In this document: positions 6,756 to 14,690 of the stretch, piece by piece
How positions within the stretch are numbered: the first letter of the stretch is position 1
Layout of the letters: every line of letters starts with the position of its first letter
Origin: Blautia_A ammoniilytica
Lineage (GTDB): Bacteria > Bacillota > Clostridia > Lachnospirales > Lachnospiraceae
Direction: 5' to 3'
Length of the DNA stretch: 64,000 nt
Assembly (NCBI RefSeq): GCF_025566965.1
Contig: NZ_JAOQJL010000009.1
Coordinates: 1 to 64,000, forward strand
The notes under the pieces: generated by a model
Told to the model about the DNA's origin: nothing
The model's input: the letters and a program-made list of their open reading frames with translations, nothing else
The model's database searches: none
Translations under genes and position numbers: made by a program

Positions 6756-7232
6756 GGTGAAATCAAACGATATCTGAGGGATGATGGCCTTTTGAAGGTG
6801 AGCCGTTCTTTGAAAGAAAATTATTATCGTGTATATAAAAAGAGAGAAGAATTGGAATATTCCATGGGCAGGGAGCCTATGATCACGGAACTGTCGAAGG
6901 CTTTGGAAATGCCTGTGGAAGATCTGGTGATGACTATGGAGGCTGCGGCAGAGGTGGAGTCCCTTCAAAAGTCTGTTTATCAGGGAGAAAACAGTGAAAT
7001 TTCACTGTCAGATAAGCTGGCGCATAAGGAAAACCCGCAGGAAAAGCTGTTGAATCGGATTTTACTGGAAGAACTTCTGGCACATCTGGATAAGAGAGAA
7101 CGGCAGCTGATTTGTATGCGGTATTTTCAGGATATGACGCAGATGGAGGTGGCGGCAGAACTGGGGATTTCCCAGGTGCAGGTCTCCAGACTGGAAAAGC
7201 GGATCCTGAACCGGCTTAAGGAATTAATTTGA
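6747..7232 (+). CDS. sigF: RNA polymerase sigma-F factor, C-terminal part; gene interrupted by the element
   Basis: The 161 residues match the C-terminal two thirds of the forespore sigma factor SigF (SpoIIAC, usually 235-255 aa). They start at the conserved PMIAGEIKRYLRDDG of region 2.4, continue with VSRSLKENY of region 3, and end with region 4 (TQMEVAAELGISQVQVSRLE). About 75-95 N-terminal residues (regions 1.2-2.3, core binding) are missing. There is no ribosome-binding site before ATG 6747 and a stop codon lies just upstream, so this piece is probably not translated alone. The recombinase next door suggests insertion into sigF; excision could restore the gene, or it is a dead fragment. 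The 5' part is outside the window. Confidence 0.85.
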   Translation: MIAGEIKRYLRDDGLLKVSRSLKENYYRVYKKREELEYSMGREPMITELSKALEMPVEDLVMTMEAAAEVESLQKSVYQGENSEISLSDKLAHKENPQEKLLNRILLEELLAHLDKRERQLICMRYFQDMTQMEVAAELGISQVQVSRLEKRILNRLKELI

Positions 7233-7236
7233 AAAA

Positions 7237-7271
7237 GACGGGCTTATCTCTGAACAAGAGGTAAGTCCGTC
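7237..7271 (+). terminator. Terminator-like hairpin behind sigF
   Basis: GACGGGCTTATCTC pairs with GAGGTAAGTCCGTC through Watson-Crick and G-U pairs around a 7-nt loop, starting 5 nt after the stop codon. The T run is weak. Confidence 0.6.
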
Positions 7272-7296
7272 TAATATAACATAAGCGTAAACCTGC

Positions 7297-7800
7297 TTAT
7301 CTGGCTGCTGTTTTGGAACCTGAGAAGATGGAACCGCGGAATTTGGAAAGAGCACTATGAAGGATCAGTCCAAAGATACCGCAGGAAACGATCTCGCCAG
7401 CACCTACAGTCAGCATCATCAATGGGATAGGAAGATTAATGCCGTATCCATAGTGAAGTACGAAAGGCACGATCACTGTATTGGAGATGATAGGTGGAAG
7501 CGGGGCAAGGAACCGACTGGAATTACGCAGCTTGTAAGTAAAAACTGCGCCCAGCAGTGTGGCAATGCTTCCGAAGATGATGTCTACCGGGATACAGCCG
7601 CCCAGGATATTGGCAATGATACATCCTACAAATAATCCGGGGATTGCCGCCGGTGTAAAATAAGGAAGGATGGTCAGTGCTTCTGAGATACGTACCTGGA
7701 CTTCTCCATAGCTGAAGGGTGCAAATACAAGGGTAAGTACTACATAGATGGCACCGATCAGTGCTGCCTGTACCAGAAACAGGGTACTTTTGTTTTTCAT
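7297..7800 (-). CDS. queT: QueT-family transporter (queuosine precursor uptake)
   Basis: The 167-aa integral membrane protein has about five hydrophobic segments and the family-typical VQVRISEALTILPYFTPAAI motif near residue 35, followed by GLFVGCIIANI. QueT proteins are the substrate-binding S components of ECF transporters and are thought to import preQ1/preQ0 or related precursors of queuosine; they work with a shared EcfAA'T module encoded elsewhere. A preQ1-I riboswitch directly upstream (7815-7853) supports this role. Length agrees with the family. The gene is convergent with the sigF fragment. Confidence 0.9.
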   Translation of the reverse strand: MKNKSTLFLVQAALIGAIYVVLTLVFAPFSYGEVQVRISEALTILPYFTPAAIPGLFVGCIIANILGGCIPVDIIFGSIATLLGAVFTYKLRNSSRFLAPLPPIISNTVIVPFVLHYGYGINLPIPLMMLTVGAGEIVSCGIFGLILHSALSKFRGSIFSGSKTAAR

Positions 7801-7814
7801 ATTCTTTTGTCTCC

Positions 7815-7853
7815 TTTAGTTTTGTTTTACGAGTGGAAGGTCACGAACACTCG
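7815..7853 (-). ncRNA. preQ1-I riboswitch
   Basis: On the minus strand a 6-bp stem CGAGTG/CACTCG encloses a 12-nt loop that begins TTC. It is followed by the A-rich tail TAAAACAAAACTAAAGGAG, which runs into the ribosome-binding site of queT. This is the size and layout of the class I preQ1 aptamer, where the tail CTA pairs back into the loop and hides the Shine-Dalgarno sequence when preQ1 is bound. Confidence 0.75.
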
Positions 7854-7860
7854 ATTCATT

Positions 7861-8043
7861 TTCGCGCTGCAATGAGTCAAGCGGCCATGCTTGCATGGAC
7901 ATTTGACGAATGCCGCGGAGGCATATACCGAAGGTATATGGCCTACGCCGGGAATCGGCGGAAAAGCCGCTTAAGACCTTATTTTTATGGGCTTTTCAAC
8001 GGGCATGAGTATAGCATATTTGGAAGAGGAATGCAAGGAAAAA
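7861..8043. repeat. Hairpin-rich intergenic sequence, possible interspersed repeat
   Basis: No gene is visible. The stretch contains CCATGC-TT-GCATGG, a strong stem CATATACC-GAA-GGTATATG (about 7923-7941), CGCCG/CGGCG and CGGC/GCCG pairs, and is locally more GC-rich than its surroundings. It resembles the palindromic intergenic repeats of gut Clostridia, but a second copy is not present in this window. It lies between the preQ1 riboswitch and the downstream end of the membrane protein gene. Confidence 0.4.
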
Positions 8044-8865
8044 CTATTTGCTTTTTGTAAACCTAATTGCACCGCCTGCCAGAAGCAGAAGTGAAAAAAC
8101 AATTGAAAAAATAGATGCTCCAATCCCAGGTGCACCTCCCTGTTTAATGGCTGTTTCTCGATCCAGTGCACCTTTTTGCAGATTATCGGTAACCTCCGGC
8201 GCACTTCTGAGTGTTTGACCGTCTTGTATACCAAGTGCTGTCACAGTGTCTCCTGTCTTGAAATCGGAAGCACTATAAAAATAACGTACATCATTTTCAG
8301 CATTATTCCGCTGTGTCTGAGCCAGAGGCTCTATGAAATCTTTTTGTGTAAAGCTGCTGTCTGGCACATAAGCATAACCGGCGGCTTTCAGCTCTGCTTC
8401 ATCATAATGATCCCAGGTTGTATTCAATCTTATTGCATCAATAAAATCCTGTGAAAGTGTATAATCGCCAATCTTACCTTCACCGGAATAAGTCTTTTCC
8501 GAAGTTGTTGTGCCCCATTTCAGAACGCCATATCGTTTTTCCTCGTCAGTTAAATTTTTTAAGGTTTGTTTTGAATTGGAGGTGCTTTTGTCTCGCCGCA
8601 TAGTCTGTTTTGAACGTGAAATACGAATGCTGTCAAACGCAAGTCCCAGTTCATCGTCATAGGAGGGCTCTGTCAATTCAAGCGTACCACATACGATTAC
8701 CGTTTTTCCTTCGTTCTCGGCATGAAGAGCTTCGTCTCCTACATAAACAACTTCTTTCAGAGCGGATTTTGCCTTTGGAATATCCACAAAAATTGTTTTG
8801 ATAGCTGTTACGAAAAAAAATAATCCGGCAATGATGAGAATGATCCCTGATATTTTTTTTAACAT
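8044..8865 (-). CDS. Membrane protein, TMEM43-like
   Basis: The 273-aa protein has an N-terminal transmembrane helix (about residues 5-25), a large hydrophilic region and a C-terminal hydrophobic helix (about 246-268) followed by a basic end. Segments ENEGKTVIVCGTLEL and GLAFDSIRISRSKQTMR recall the TMEM43/DUF1625 family, whose bacterial members are of unknown function; later YGVLKWGTTTSEKTYSGEGK and GDTVTALGIQDGQTL fit the same pattern of beta-rich extracytoplasmic domains. GGAAGGAAGG upstream supports the start. It stands alone between hairpin-rich DNA and a plus-strand promoter. Confidence 0.6.
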   Translation of the reverse strand: MLKKISGIILIIAGLFFFVTAIKTIFVDIPKAKSALKEVVYVGDEALHAENEGKTVIVCGTLELTEPSYDDELGLAFDSIRISRSKQTMRRDKSTSNSKQTLKNLTDEEKRYGVLKWGTTTSEKTYSGEGKIGDYTLSQDFIDAIRLNTTWDHYDEAELKAAGYAYVPDSSFTQKDFIEPLAQTQRNNAENDVRYFYSASDFKTGDTVTALGIQDGQTLRSAPEVTDNLQKGALDRETAIKQGGAPGIGASIFSIVFSLLLLAGGAIRFTKSK

Positions 8866-9041
8866 TTGATCAACCTTCCTTCCTTTGGTATCCAGACCAG
8901 TTATGAGTCTGTACGGTTATTCCACTTTCATTATGCCATATTTTTTTCCATCTGCCACTAGCACTTATGACAGCAATGCTGTTGTGAACGGAGTGCATAG
9001 CAACCTTTGGGAAAATAAGGGTGTATTTTGTAGGATCGTTC

Positions 9042-9070
9042 TTGTGTTTAAATGCGGGATTCTGTATAAT
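9042..9070 (+). promoter_or_regulatory. Sigma-A promoter of the NlpC/P60 gene
   Basis: TTGTGT (9042-9047), a 17-nt spacer and the consensus TATAAT (9065-9070) lie 110 nt before the ATG at 9180. The 8866-9041 stretch upstream contains nothing I can assign. Confidence 0.75.
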
Positions 9071-9179
9071 AAATACATCTGTACGGCATCTGAAATACAG
9101 AAAAGGGGTATAAGCTGAAATTTACACAATGGATTTCACTTACCATAGAAATAGAAAAGGAAAGAGAGGATATTGCAAC

Positions 9180-10034
9180 ATGACAGAAAGAGTAACAAAG
9201 CGGGGGATCAGGGATTTCATTTTGATCTGTATCCTGGCGATGCTGGTAGGAACCTTTGTTCCAGTAGGGGTGTCAGCAGCCACAACCTATTCAAGAACTT
9301 TGAATTCTTGTATCGTAAAGGCAAAGAAGGGTAGGATCGTCCTGGCATATAATCCGTCACAGACAGGGGTTCCGGTATATGCACGTACATCACCAAAATC
9401 TCAGCAATATGGGGTACTGGGATTTGGAGATGCTGTAGTGGTAAATACAAAAAAACTGAAAATGAACAAGAAATATGCATGGCTTCCTGTATATATGGAT
9501 AATCTTAAGGATGCTAAAGGCAAGAAGGCCACAGCATATGTGCGAATGGGACAGCTTAAGCTTCTTTCCTTGAATGCAAAGAAGTATTCAAGCAACCGTA
9601 TTATTGATAAAGCTATCAAAACAGGTATGAAATATCTCGGTACACCTTTTATACTTGGAGGACTGTCCATGACAGATGGTATTGACTGCTCTGGCTTTGT
9701 GGGAAAATGCTTCCAGATGGCAGGAAGGAATCTTGCAAGCTGGTATCATACCATTACACTGGAGGGAGTATCCAGACAGATCTTCTGGCATAATACGAAT
9801 ACACCTCTTACTAAGGAAGAATTAAATAAAATGAAAGTAGGCGATCTTCTTTTTTATCTGGATAAGGATACAAGCGGTGCCATTGGCCATGTGGGAATCT
9901 ACATTGGAAAGGGTATGATGCTGAATGCTTCCGGTCATTATGGATATGTATATCCTACAGGCGGTGTATGTATTAAGAGAGTACAGTATGGACAACGCTA
10001 TATGGTTCTTTGCAAAAGGATCATTGGCTTCTGA
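9180..10034 (+). CDS. Secreted NlpC/P60-family peptidase with SH3-like N-terminal region
   Basis: The 284-aa protein has a signal peptide (hydrophobic core ILICILAMLVGTFVPVG, AxA site near residue 33). A beta-rich region (GVPVYARTSP, YAWLPVYM, KATAYVRMGQL) looks like a bacterial SH3 domain that may bind the wall. The C-terminal half is an NlpC/P60 domain: catalytic Cys170 in GIDCSGFVGKC and His237 in GAIGHVGIYIG. Such enzymes cut stem-peptide bonds of peptidoglycan. ATG 9180 has an AGAGAGG site upstream; an ATG at 9129 has none. The next gene, also secreted, begins 23 nt after the stop and is probably in the same operon. Confidence 0.85.
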   Translation: MTERVTKRGIRDFILICILAMLVGTFVPVGVSAATTYSRTLNSCIVKAKKGRIVLAYNPSQTGVPVYARTSPKSQQYGVLGFGDAVVVNTKKLKMNKKYAWLPVYMDNLKDAKGKKATAYVRMGQLKLLSLNAKKYSSNRIIDKAIKTGMKYLGTPFILGGLSMTDGIDCSGFVGKCFQMAGRNLASWYHTITLEGVSRQIFWHNTNTPLTKEELNKMKVGDLLFYLDKDTSGAIGHVGIYIGKGMMLNASGHYGYVYPTGGVCIKRVQYGQRYMVLCKRIIGF

Positions 10035-10057
10035 GCCGGTTAAGAGGGGAAAGAGTA

Positions 10058-11461
10058 ATGAATAAGAAAAGAAAGATCAGCACCCTGTATCAGGCGGCTT
10101 TTATTATTGGCCTGACGATTCTAATGCTTTTAGGAACAGCGAAGGTCAGGGCTGCTTCTTTTACGGAGATTACAGATTCCGCCTGTCTTCATGCCTATCC
10201 GCTGTCAAAGAAAGCTTTTCCCATTTACAGTGACCATGAAATGACAAGCGTGGCAGGAAAGGGTACTTATAAAGAATACAAGATTGTCAAGTTTTTTGGA
10301 AATACCATGCAGCTGGTTTATAAGGCAGAAGATGGAACCAGAAAAAAGGGATATGCATCTGCCAGCTGTTTTCTGCAGCAGCCATCCGGTAAAAGAGAAG
10401 GCATGTACGTAGGATCTTCCAGCGGTATAGATATTTATAAGGTTCCAAAGAACAGCAGCTCCCAGCGGTTTATTCATGCAGCTCAGGCTGACAGTGGCCT
10501 TAAGGTTGGGGAAAAGGGGCAATGGACCCAGGTAATGATCCAGAAAAAAAGACAGTATTATCTGGGATGGATCCCTACATCCAGATTTAAAAGCAGCATG
10601 TTCCATTTTGCAGTGCGGACAGGGCAGATTCTGGCAGACGGCAGATATACGTTATGTCCTGCTTTGGTAGGCACAGATACACTGAAGAAAACCACCTATG
10701 ATGTGAAGTATATTGGAACTGGTCTTTATACCCTTAAGAATGTGAAAAAAGGATACCTTCAGGTGGATAACAGCAGACAAGTGTGCATCCAGAAAAAAGG
10801 CGATTTCTATTATCTGCTGACTGACAGCCGTAAGCTGGCATTGAATGCGAAGGGAGAAACTACAGAGGCTGCACTGGATCAGACTCAGGCATGGGATTTT
10901 CAGAAAAAATCCACTCGCACAGTTACGGTCGTATATTCCCAATATGATCCGGAATATGGAAAAACCGTTTATAAAGATGGGAATATAGGCCCAAGAACCA
11001 TATCTACTTCCGGATGCGGTGTGATGGCTCTTGTGAATGCTATTTATGCATTAAATGGTTCTTATATTCCTCCTGAGAGGCTGGCACGTTTTTCTGCTGC
11101 CAGAGGACACTATTTTTACAATGCGGGCACAGCTGATACCCTGTATCCAGATGTGGCTGAGAAATGGGGAAAGAAATATCGCTTTAAGTATGATGGCCTG
11201 ACAGGATCCTTTGCAGAATTACAGAAACATTTAAGAAAAGGCGGTACAGCTGTTGCACTTGTACCGGGTCATTATCTGGCAATTGCAAAGTACAGAAGCT
11301 CTGATGGGAAGTATCTGATTTTAGATTCCGCAGTAGGAGGCAGAAGGCCTACTTCTATCAATGGAGACTGGATGAGTATGGGGCAGCTTCAATCCGGAGC
11401 ATTGTTCTGCCAGCATTTTCATTTATTCTCTACTGTTAAGGCGTCAAAGAACCGTTCCTGA
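10058..11461 (+). CDS. Secreted C39-like cysteine peptidase-fold protein with SH3 and ricin-like regions
   Basis: The 467-aa protein has a signal peptide (LYQAAFIIGLTILMLLG, cleavage near VRAAS). An SH3-like region follows, then a repeat-rich beta segment at about 185-290 that resembles a ricin-type fold (ADGRYTLCPALVG, YLQVDNSRQVCIQKK). The C-terminal domain is of the papain-like C39_2 type, with Cys320 in TSGCGVMALVNAIY and His405 in VPGHYLAIAKY. Proteins of this type process peptides outside the cell or act on wall peptides; the substrate is unknown. It follows the NlpC/P60 gene closely. Its last 43 bp overlap the 3' end of spoVAA on the other strand. Confidence 0.8.
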   Translation: MNKKRKISTLYQAAFIIGLTILMLLGTAKVRAASFTEITDSACLHAYPLSKKAFPIYSDHEMTSVAGKGTYKEYKIVKFFGNTMQLVYKAEDGTRKKGYASASCFLQQPSGKREGMYVGSSSGIDIYKVPKNSSSQRFIHAAQADSGLKVGEKGQWTQVMIQKKRQYYLGWIPTSRFKSSMFHFAVRTGQILADGRYTLCPALVGTDTLKKTTYDVKYIGTGLYTLKNVKKGYLQVDNSRQVCIQKKGDFYYLLTDSRKLALNAKGETTEAALDQTQAWDFQKKSTRTVTVVYSQYDPEYGKTVYKDGNIGPRTISTSGCGVMALVNAIYALNGSYIPPERLARFSAARGHYFYNAGTADTLYPDVAEKWGKKYRFKYDGLTGSFAELQKHLRKGGTAVALVPGHYLAIAKYRSSDGKYLILDSAVGGRRPTSINGDWMSMGQLQSGALFCQHFHLFSTVKASKNRS

Positions 11462-12051
11462 TCCTCTATAATTGTTGTATTTACATCATTTTCATAAAGC
11501 CGCATTTGCACCTGCATGGGAGTAGGATCATCGGTCAGCTTGATATGACCGAAGTGATTGAAGAAAAATAATACACCAAGACCTATGCCTACGGAATAAG
11601 AGATAGCAAGTGCAGGAAAGGAACTGCCATTCTGGCCTGTCACCTGTGCAGTGATCTGCTGGAAAAGGGCAGGTACATCCACATCATTGTTAAAGGTCAT
11701 AATGGAGAAGGCGGCACCGAAAAAGGAAGCCAGGCAGACAAAGATCACTTTACACCAGCACCATGCAGTAGAGGTGTTGGGCTTCGTTTGGTAAGTAATG
11801 ATAAAAGAAGGCTCTCCAATGTGAGTGATCTCCAGATCTGGTTCCTTCTTCTGGATTTCGCGGATCAGATCCATGGCTGACAGAACATATCGCCCAGGGC
11901 GTTTGGGATCCAGGCTGGCCACAGGCAGTACGCGAAGTCTGTTTAAAATTTTAGAATTGCTGCAAGACAGCTTAACGATATCTTGCAGATAAACATGGGG
12001 GTGATGCACCTCCATGTTTTCGTCTGTCTGGATATAAAGGGTGTCGCTCAT
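11419..12051 (-). CDS. spoVAA: Stage V sporulation protein AA
   Basis: The 210-aa protein agrees with SpoVAA (about 206 aa) in length and layout: a soluble N-terminal domain (VYLQDIVKLSCSNSKILNRL) followed by two C-terminal transmembrane helices (about 118-138 and 158-178). SpoVA proteins form the inner spore membrane channel for calcium dipicolinate and take part in germination. It is the last gene of the minus-strand SpoVA operon here, behind spoVAE, whereas in Bacillus spoVAA comes first. Its 3' end overlaps the C39-like gene by 43 bp in antisense orientation. Confidence 0.85.
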   Translation of the reverse strand: MSDTLYIQTDENMEVHHPHVYLQDIVKLSCSNSKILNRLRVLPVASLDPKRPGRYVLSAMDLIREIQKKEPDLEITHIGEPSFIITYQTKPNTSTAWCWCKVIFVCLASFFGAAFSIMTFNNDVDVPALFQQITAQVTGQNGSSFPALAISYSVGIGLGVLFFFNHFGHIKLTDDPTPMQVQMRLYENDVNTTIIEDQERFFDALTVENK

Positions 12052-12087
12052 ATTTCTTCCTCCATTGTTTTGGTTGCTCGACTTGAA

Positions 12088-12444
12088 TTACTCTTTCATT
12101 TTAGGTTTAAAGATCAGACTGGCAATATAGGAAAAAATCAGGGCTGCTGAAATGCCGGCAGCACAGGCTGTAAAGCCTCCCGTGAAAAGTCCAAGCACGC
12201 CGTTTTCATTAATAGCTTCTTTCATTCCTATCCATAATGTGTTTCCAAATCCAAGAAGGGGGACTCCCGCTCCGGCCCCGGCATAATCCAGCAGGGGCTG
12301 ATAAAGCCCAAGTGCACCCAGAAGTGTACCGGTACATACAAGAAGCACCATTACTCTTCCTGGCATCAGTTTTGTTTTATCCAGTAGGATCTGGACCAGG
12401 GCACAGATTAGGCCACCCACCCAGAATGCATTCAGGTAATCCAT
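12088..12444 (-). CDS. spoVAE: Stage V sporulation protein AE
   Basis: The 118-aa, four-helix membrane protein has the typical GGLICALVQILLDKTKLMPG start and the LGFGNTLWIGMKEAINENG motif of SpoVAE(b). Together with SpoVAC and SpoVAD it is the conserved core for dipicolinate uptake during sporulation. ATG 12444 is chosen because the GGAGG site lies within the codons after an earlier in-frame ATG (12456). It is 39 nt behind spoVAD and 36 nt before spoVAA. Confidence 0.92.
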   Translation of the reverse strand: MDYLNAFWVGGLICALVQILLDKTKLMPGRVMVLLVCTGTLLGALGLYQPLLDYAGAGAGVPLLGFGNTLWIGMKEAINENGVLGLFTGGFTACAAGISAALIFSYIASLIFKPKMKE

Positions 12445-12483
12445 AATAACCTCCATTTATGTTTTTTCTTCAGGTTTTTTGCA

Positions 12484-13560
12484 TTACAAAGAAACATGCT
12501 CCAATACAACTCCATGGGCAATACCTGGAATGGAATCGCCTTCATTAAAAGTGGTTTTGGAAAGAAGAGCTCCAGTAGGAACAAAAAGAACTTTTTTCCA
12601 TGCGCCGGAAAGAAGCTTTGGCAGGATATAGGCAGCAAGAACAGTTGCAGCACAGCCACAGCCGCTGCCACCGGAATGTGTATCCTGGGACGGATTATCA
12701 AAGATCAGAAGGCCGCAGTCCTGATGACGGCTTTGGATATCAATGTTTTCTTTTAAGAGAAGATCCAGCAAAATATGTTGTCCTACATCTCCCAGATCCC
12801 CGGTGATGATCTGGTCATAATCGGATGGCTTTCTATGAAAGTCCAGTAAATTCTGGCAGATGGTGTGACAGGCGGCAGGTGCCATACAGGCCCCCATATT
12901 CATGGAATCTTTAAAGCCATAATCCACCAGGGTTCCTGTGGTGATTCCGGTTATTTGTATACAGCTTTTTCCGGTACGAAGAGGAGAAGGCATGACAGTG
13001 CTTTTTTCAGCTGGTGGAGCAGAAGAAAGAATGCAGGCACCGCTTCCTGTAACTGTCCAGGTGGCAGATAAAGGTCTTTGATTGCCATAGCCTAAAGGAA
13101 AACGAAATTCCTTTTCTGCACTGGCAAAATGGCTGGAGGTGGCACAGAGAACATGATCTCCATAACCGGCTGCTACAGCCATGGAGCCAAGGGAAAGTGA
13201 TTCACCCATGGTAGAACAAGCACCGAAAAGTCCGTAAAAGGGAATGCCCATATCGGCAATTCCGAAGGAAGAGGCAGTAGTCTGGGCAAGAAGATCGCCT
13301 GCAAAAACCATCCGCAGATCTTGCGGACTAAGACCAGCCTTTTGGATAGCAAGAAAGGCGGCCTGTTTCTGCATGGTACTTTCTGCGGCTTCCCAGGTAT
13401 CCATTCCAAACATTGGGTTTTCCCATACCTGATCAAAGCAGGAACCAAGTGGACCTTCTCCTTCTTTTTTTCCTGCAACAGATGCACAGCTCTGGATAAA
13501 TACAGGCCTGTGGAAGGATATGCTTGCTTTGCCTGTCTGTTGATTTTCTGTTATATTCAT
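12484..13560 (-). CDS. spoVAD: Stage V sporulation protein AD
   Basis: The 358-aa soluble protein has the thiolase-like fold of SpoVAD (about 338 aa), with GMDTWEAAESTMQKQAAFLA, then GACSTMGESLSLGSM and TGDLGDVGQHIL motifs. SpoVAD binds dipicolinic acid and sits on the inner spore membrane with SpoVAC and SpoVAE. The ATG overlaps the stop codon of spoVAC (ATGA) and an ATAGGAG site precedes it, so translation is coupled; a longer frame to 13608 has no site. Expression in the forespore under SigG is the family norm. Confidence 0.93.
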   Translation of the reverse strand: MNITENQQTGKASISFHRPVFIQSCASVAGKKEGEGPLGSCFDQVWENPMFGMDTWEAAESTMQKQAAFLAIQKAGLSPQDLRMVFAGDLLAQTTASSFGIADMGIPFYGLFGACSTMGESLSLGSMAVAAGYGDHVLCATSSHFASAEKEFRFPLGYGNQRPLSATWTVTGSGACILSSAPPAEKSTVMPSPLRTGKSCIQITGITTGTLVDYGFKDSMNMGACMAPAACHTICQNLLDFHRKPSDYDQIITGDLGDVGQHILLDLLLKENIDIQSRHQDCGLLIFDNPSQDTHSGGSGCGCAATVLAAYILPKLLSGAWKKVLFVPTGALLSKTTFNEGDSIPGIAHGVVLEHVSL

Positions 13561-14027
13561 GATGCTACTCCTATCATTTTTAAAATGTAATAGATAATGC
13601 CAAGACACCAGGAACTTAAAATGCCATAAAGGATCACAGGTCCTGCAATGGTGAAGATTTTGCAGCCAATACCAAAAACCTGGCCTTCTGCTTTATATTC
13701 AATAGCAGGTGCTGCCACGGAATTTGCAAATCCGGTGATAGGAACCAGGCTTCCTGCGCCTCCAAATTTCCCAATCTTAGGGTAAATATTTAACCCGGTA
13801 AGCAATACACTGATGAAAACCAGGGTAACAGAACACCAGATCCGGGCCTCATCCAGATCACTGCCCATCCAGAGGAACAGATTTGTAATCCCCTGCCCGG
13901 CCATACAGATCAGCCCTCCGGTAAGAAAGGCTTTTGCCATGTTTATACCAAGATTATGGGATGGAGTGATTTCTTTTACGTACTTCTCATATTCTTTTTG
14001 CTCAGTCTGCTTGTTCATATTATCCAT
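13557..14027 (-). CDS. spoVAC: Stage V sporulation protein AC
   Basis: The 156-aa membrane protein carries the SpoVAC signature: PSHNLGINMAKAFLTGGLIC, followed by further helices and FGGAGSLVPITGFANSVAAP. SpoVAC can form a mechanosensitive channel in the spore inner membrane and is required for dipicolinate release. The start at 14027 follows CAGGAGGTTGTT; a frame reaching 14093 includes non-conserved residues. It overlaps spoVAD by 4 nt and lies 53 nt behind spoVAB. Confidence 0.93.
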   Translation of the reverse strand: MDNMNKQTEQKEYEKYVKEITPSHNLGINMAKAFLTGGLICMAGQGITNLFLWMGSDLDEARIWCSVTLVFISVLLTGLNIYPKIGKFGGAGSLVPITGFANSVAAPAIEYKAEGQVFGIGCKIFTIAGPVILYGILSSWCLGIIYYILKMIGVAS

Positions 14028-14080
14028 AACAACCTCCTGCTGCAGATGATTTATAATGTAAGGACCTACAGATCTTAAGA

Positions 14081-14500
14081 TTAGGGGAACCATTCTTTAT
14101 AATAGTAGAATAAAGATCCTAAGGTTTTTCCCAGGGCAATGGACAGGATCACTTTGGGCAGACCTTCTGAAAATCTGGCTCGTCTTGCAAAGATAGGGAA
14201 AATGTCTGCTACTTCTGCTAATGCCATGATCCAGCCGCCGAGGAAAAGTCCTGAGAAAAGACCATAGAGAATGAGAAAGAGTAATCCGCCAGGAATCTGC
14301 CATTTCCAAAGGAAAAAAAGATTTCCCAGAACAGTTCCAAGAAGAATGGAATCTTCATATAATAAGATATGTTTTCCGGTATGGGTGATCCCTGCATATC
14401 TGGGAATAATGGAAAGGCCGATGAGAAGGCCGACTTCTCCGCCTGCAATTATAATGCCTGCGGAAAAACCAATCATAATAAGCAATAACTGATTCCACAT
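14081..14500 (-). CDS. spoVAB: Stage V sporulation protein AB
   Basis: The 139-aa protein has four hydrophobic helices and SpoVAB features: a glycine-rich first helix (IGFSAGIIIAGGEVGLLIGL), then IPRYAGITHTGKHILLYEDS and a C-terminal LGKTLGSLFYYYKE. It is a subunit of the SpoVA dipicolinate channel. AAGGAAGGAGC precedes ATG 14500. It is the first gene of the operon spoVAB-AC-AD-AE-AA. The order differs from Bacillus, where spoVAA precedes spoVAB. Confidence 0.85.
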   Translation of the reverse strand: MWNQLLLIMIGFSAGIIIAGGEVGLLIGLSIIPRYAGITHTGKHILLYEDSILLGTVLGNLFFLWKWQIPGGLLFLILYGLFSGLFLGGWIMALAEVADIFPIFARRARFSEGLPKVILSIALGKTLGSLFYYYKEWFP

Positions 14501-14587
14501 ATAAGCTCCTTCCTTGAGCATGTTTTAAGGTCATTTACCTGCTTTCGCATAAGCATAAGTGGATCGGACCTTTTAACACTGTAATCA

Positions 14588-14616
14588 TAGTATTTGGAAA
14601 AAAGAAAAAAATATGT
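14588..14616 (-). promoter_or_regulatory. Weak candidate SigG/SigF-type promoter of the spoVA operon
   Basis: On the minus strand ACATA (14612-14616), 17 nt and AATACTA (14588-14594) partly fit the forespore consensus (gHATr and cATnMTA). It is the best match upstream of spoVAB that I see, but the fit is imperfect. Confidence 0.3.
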
Positions 14617-14690
14617 GTTATCCTGTACTTTTTTTTCATCAGATGGTAAAATAGACAGCGTACTTGAATAGAAAGATAGAGGATTTTTTT

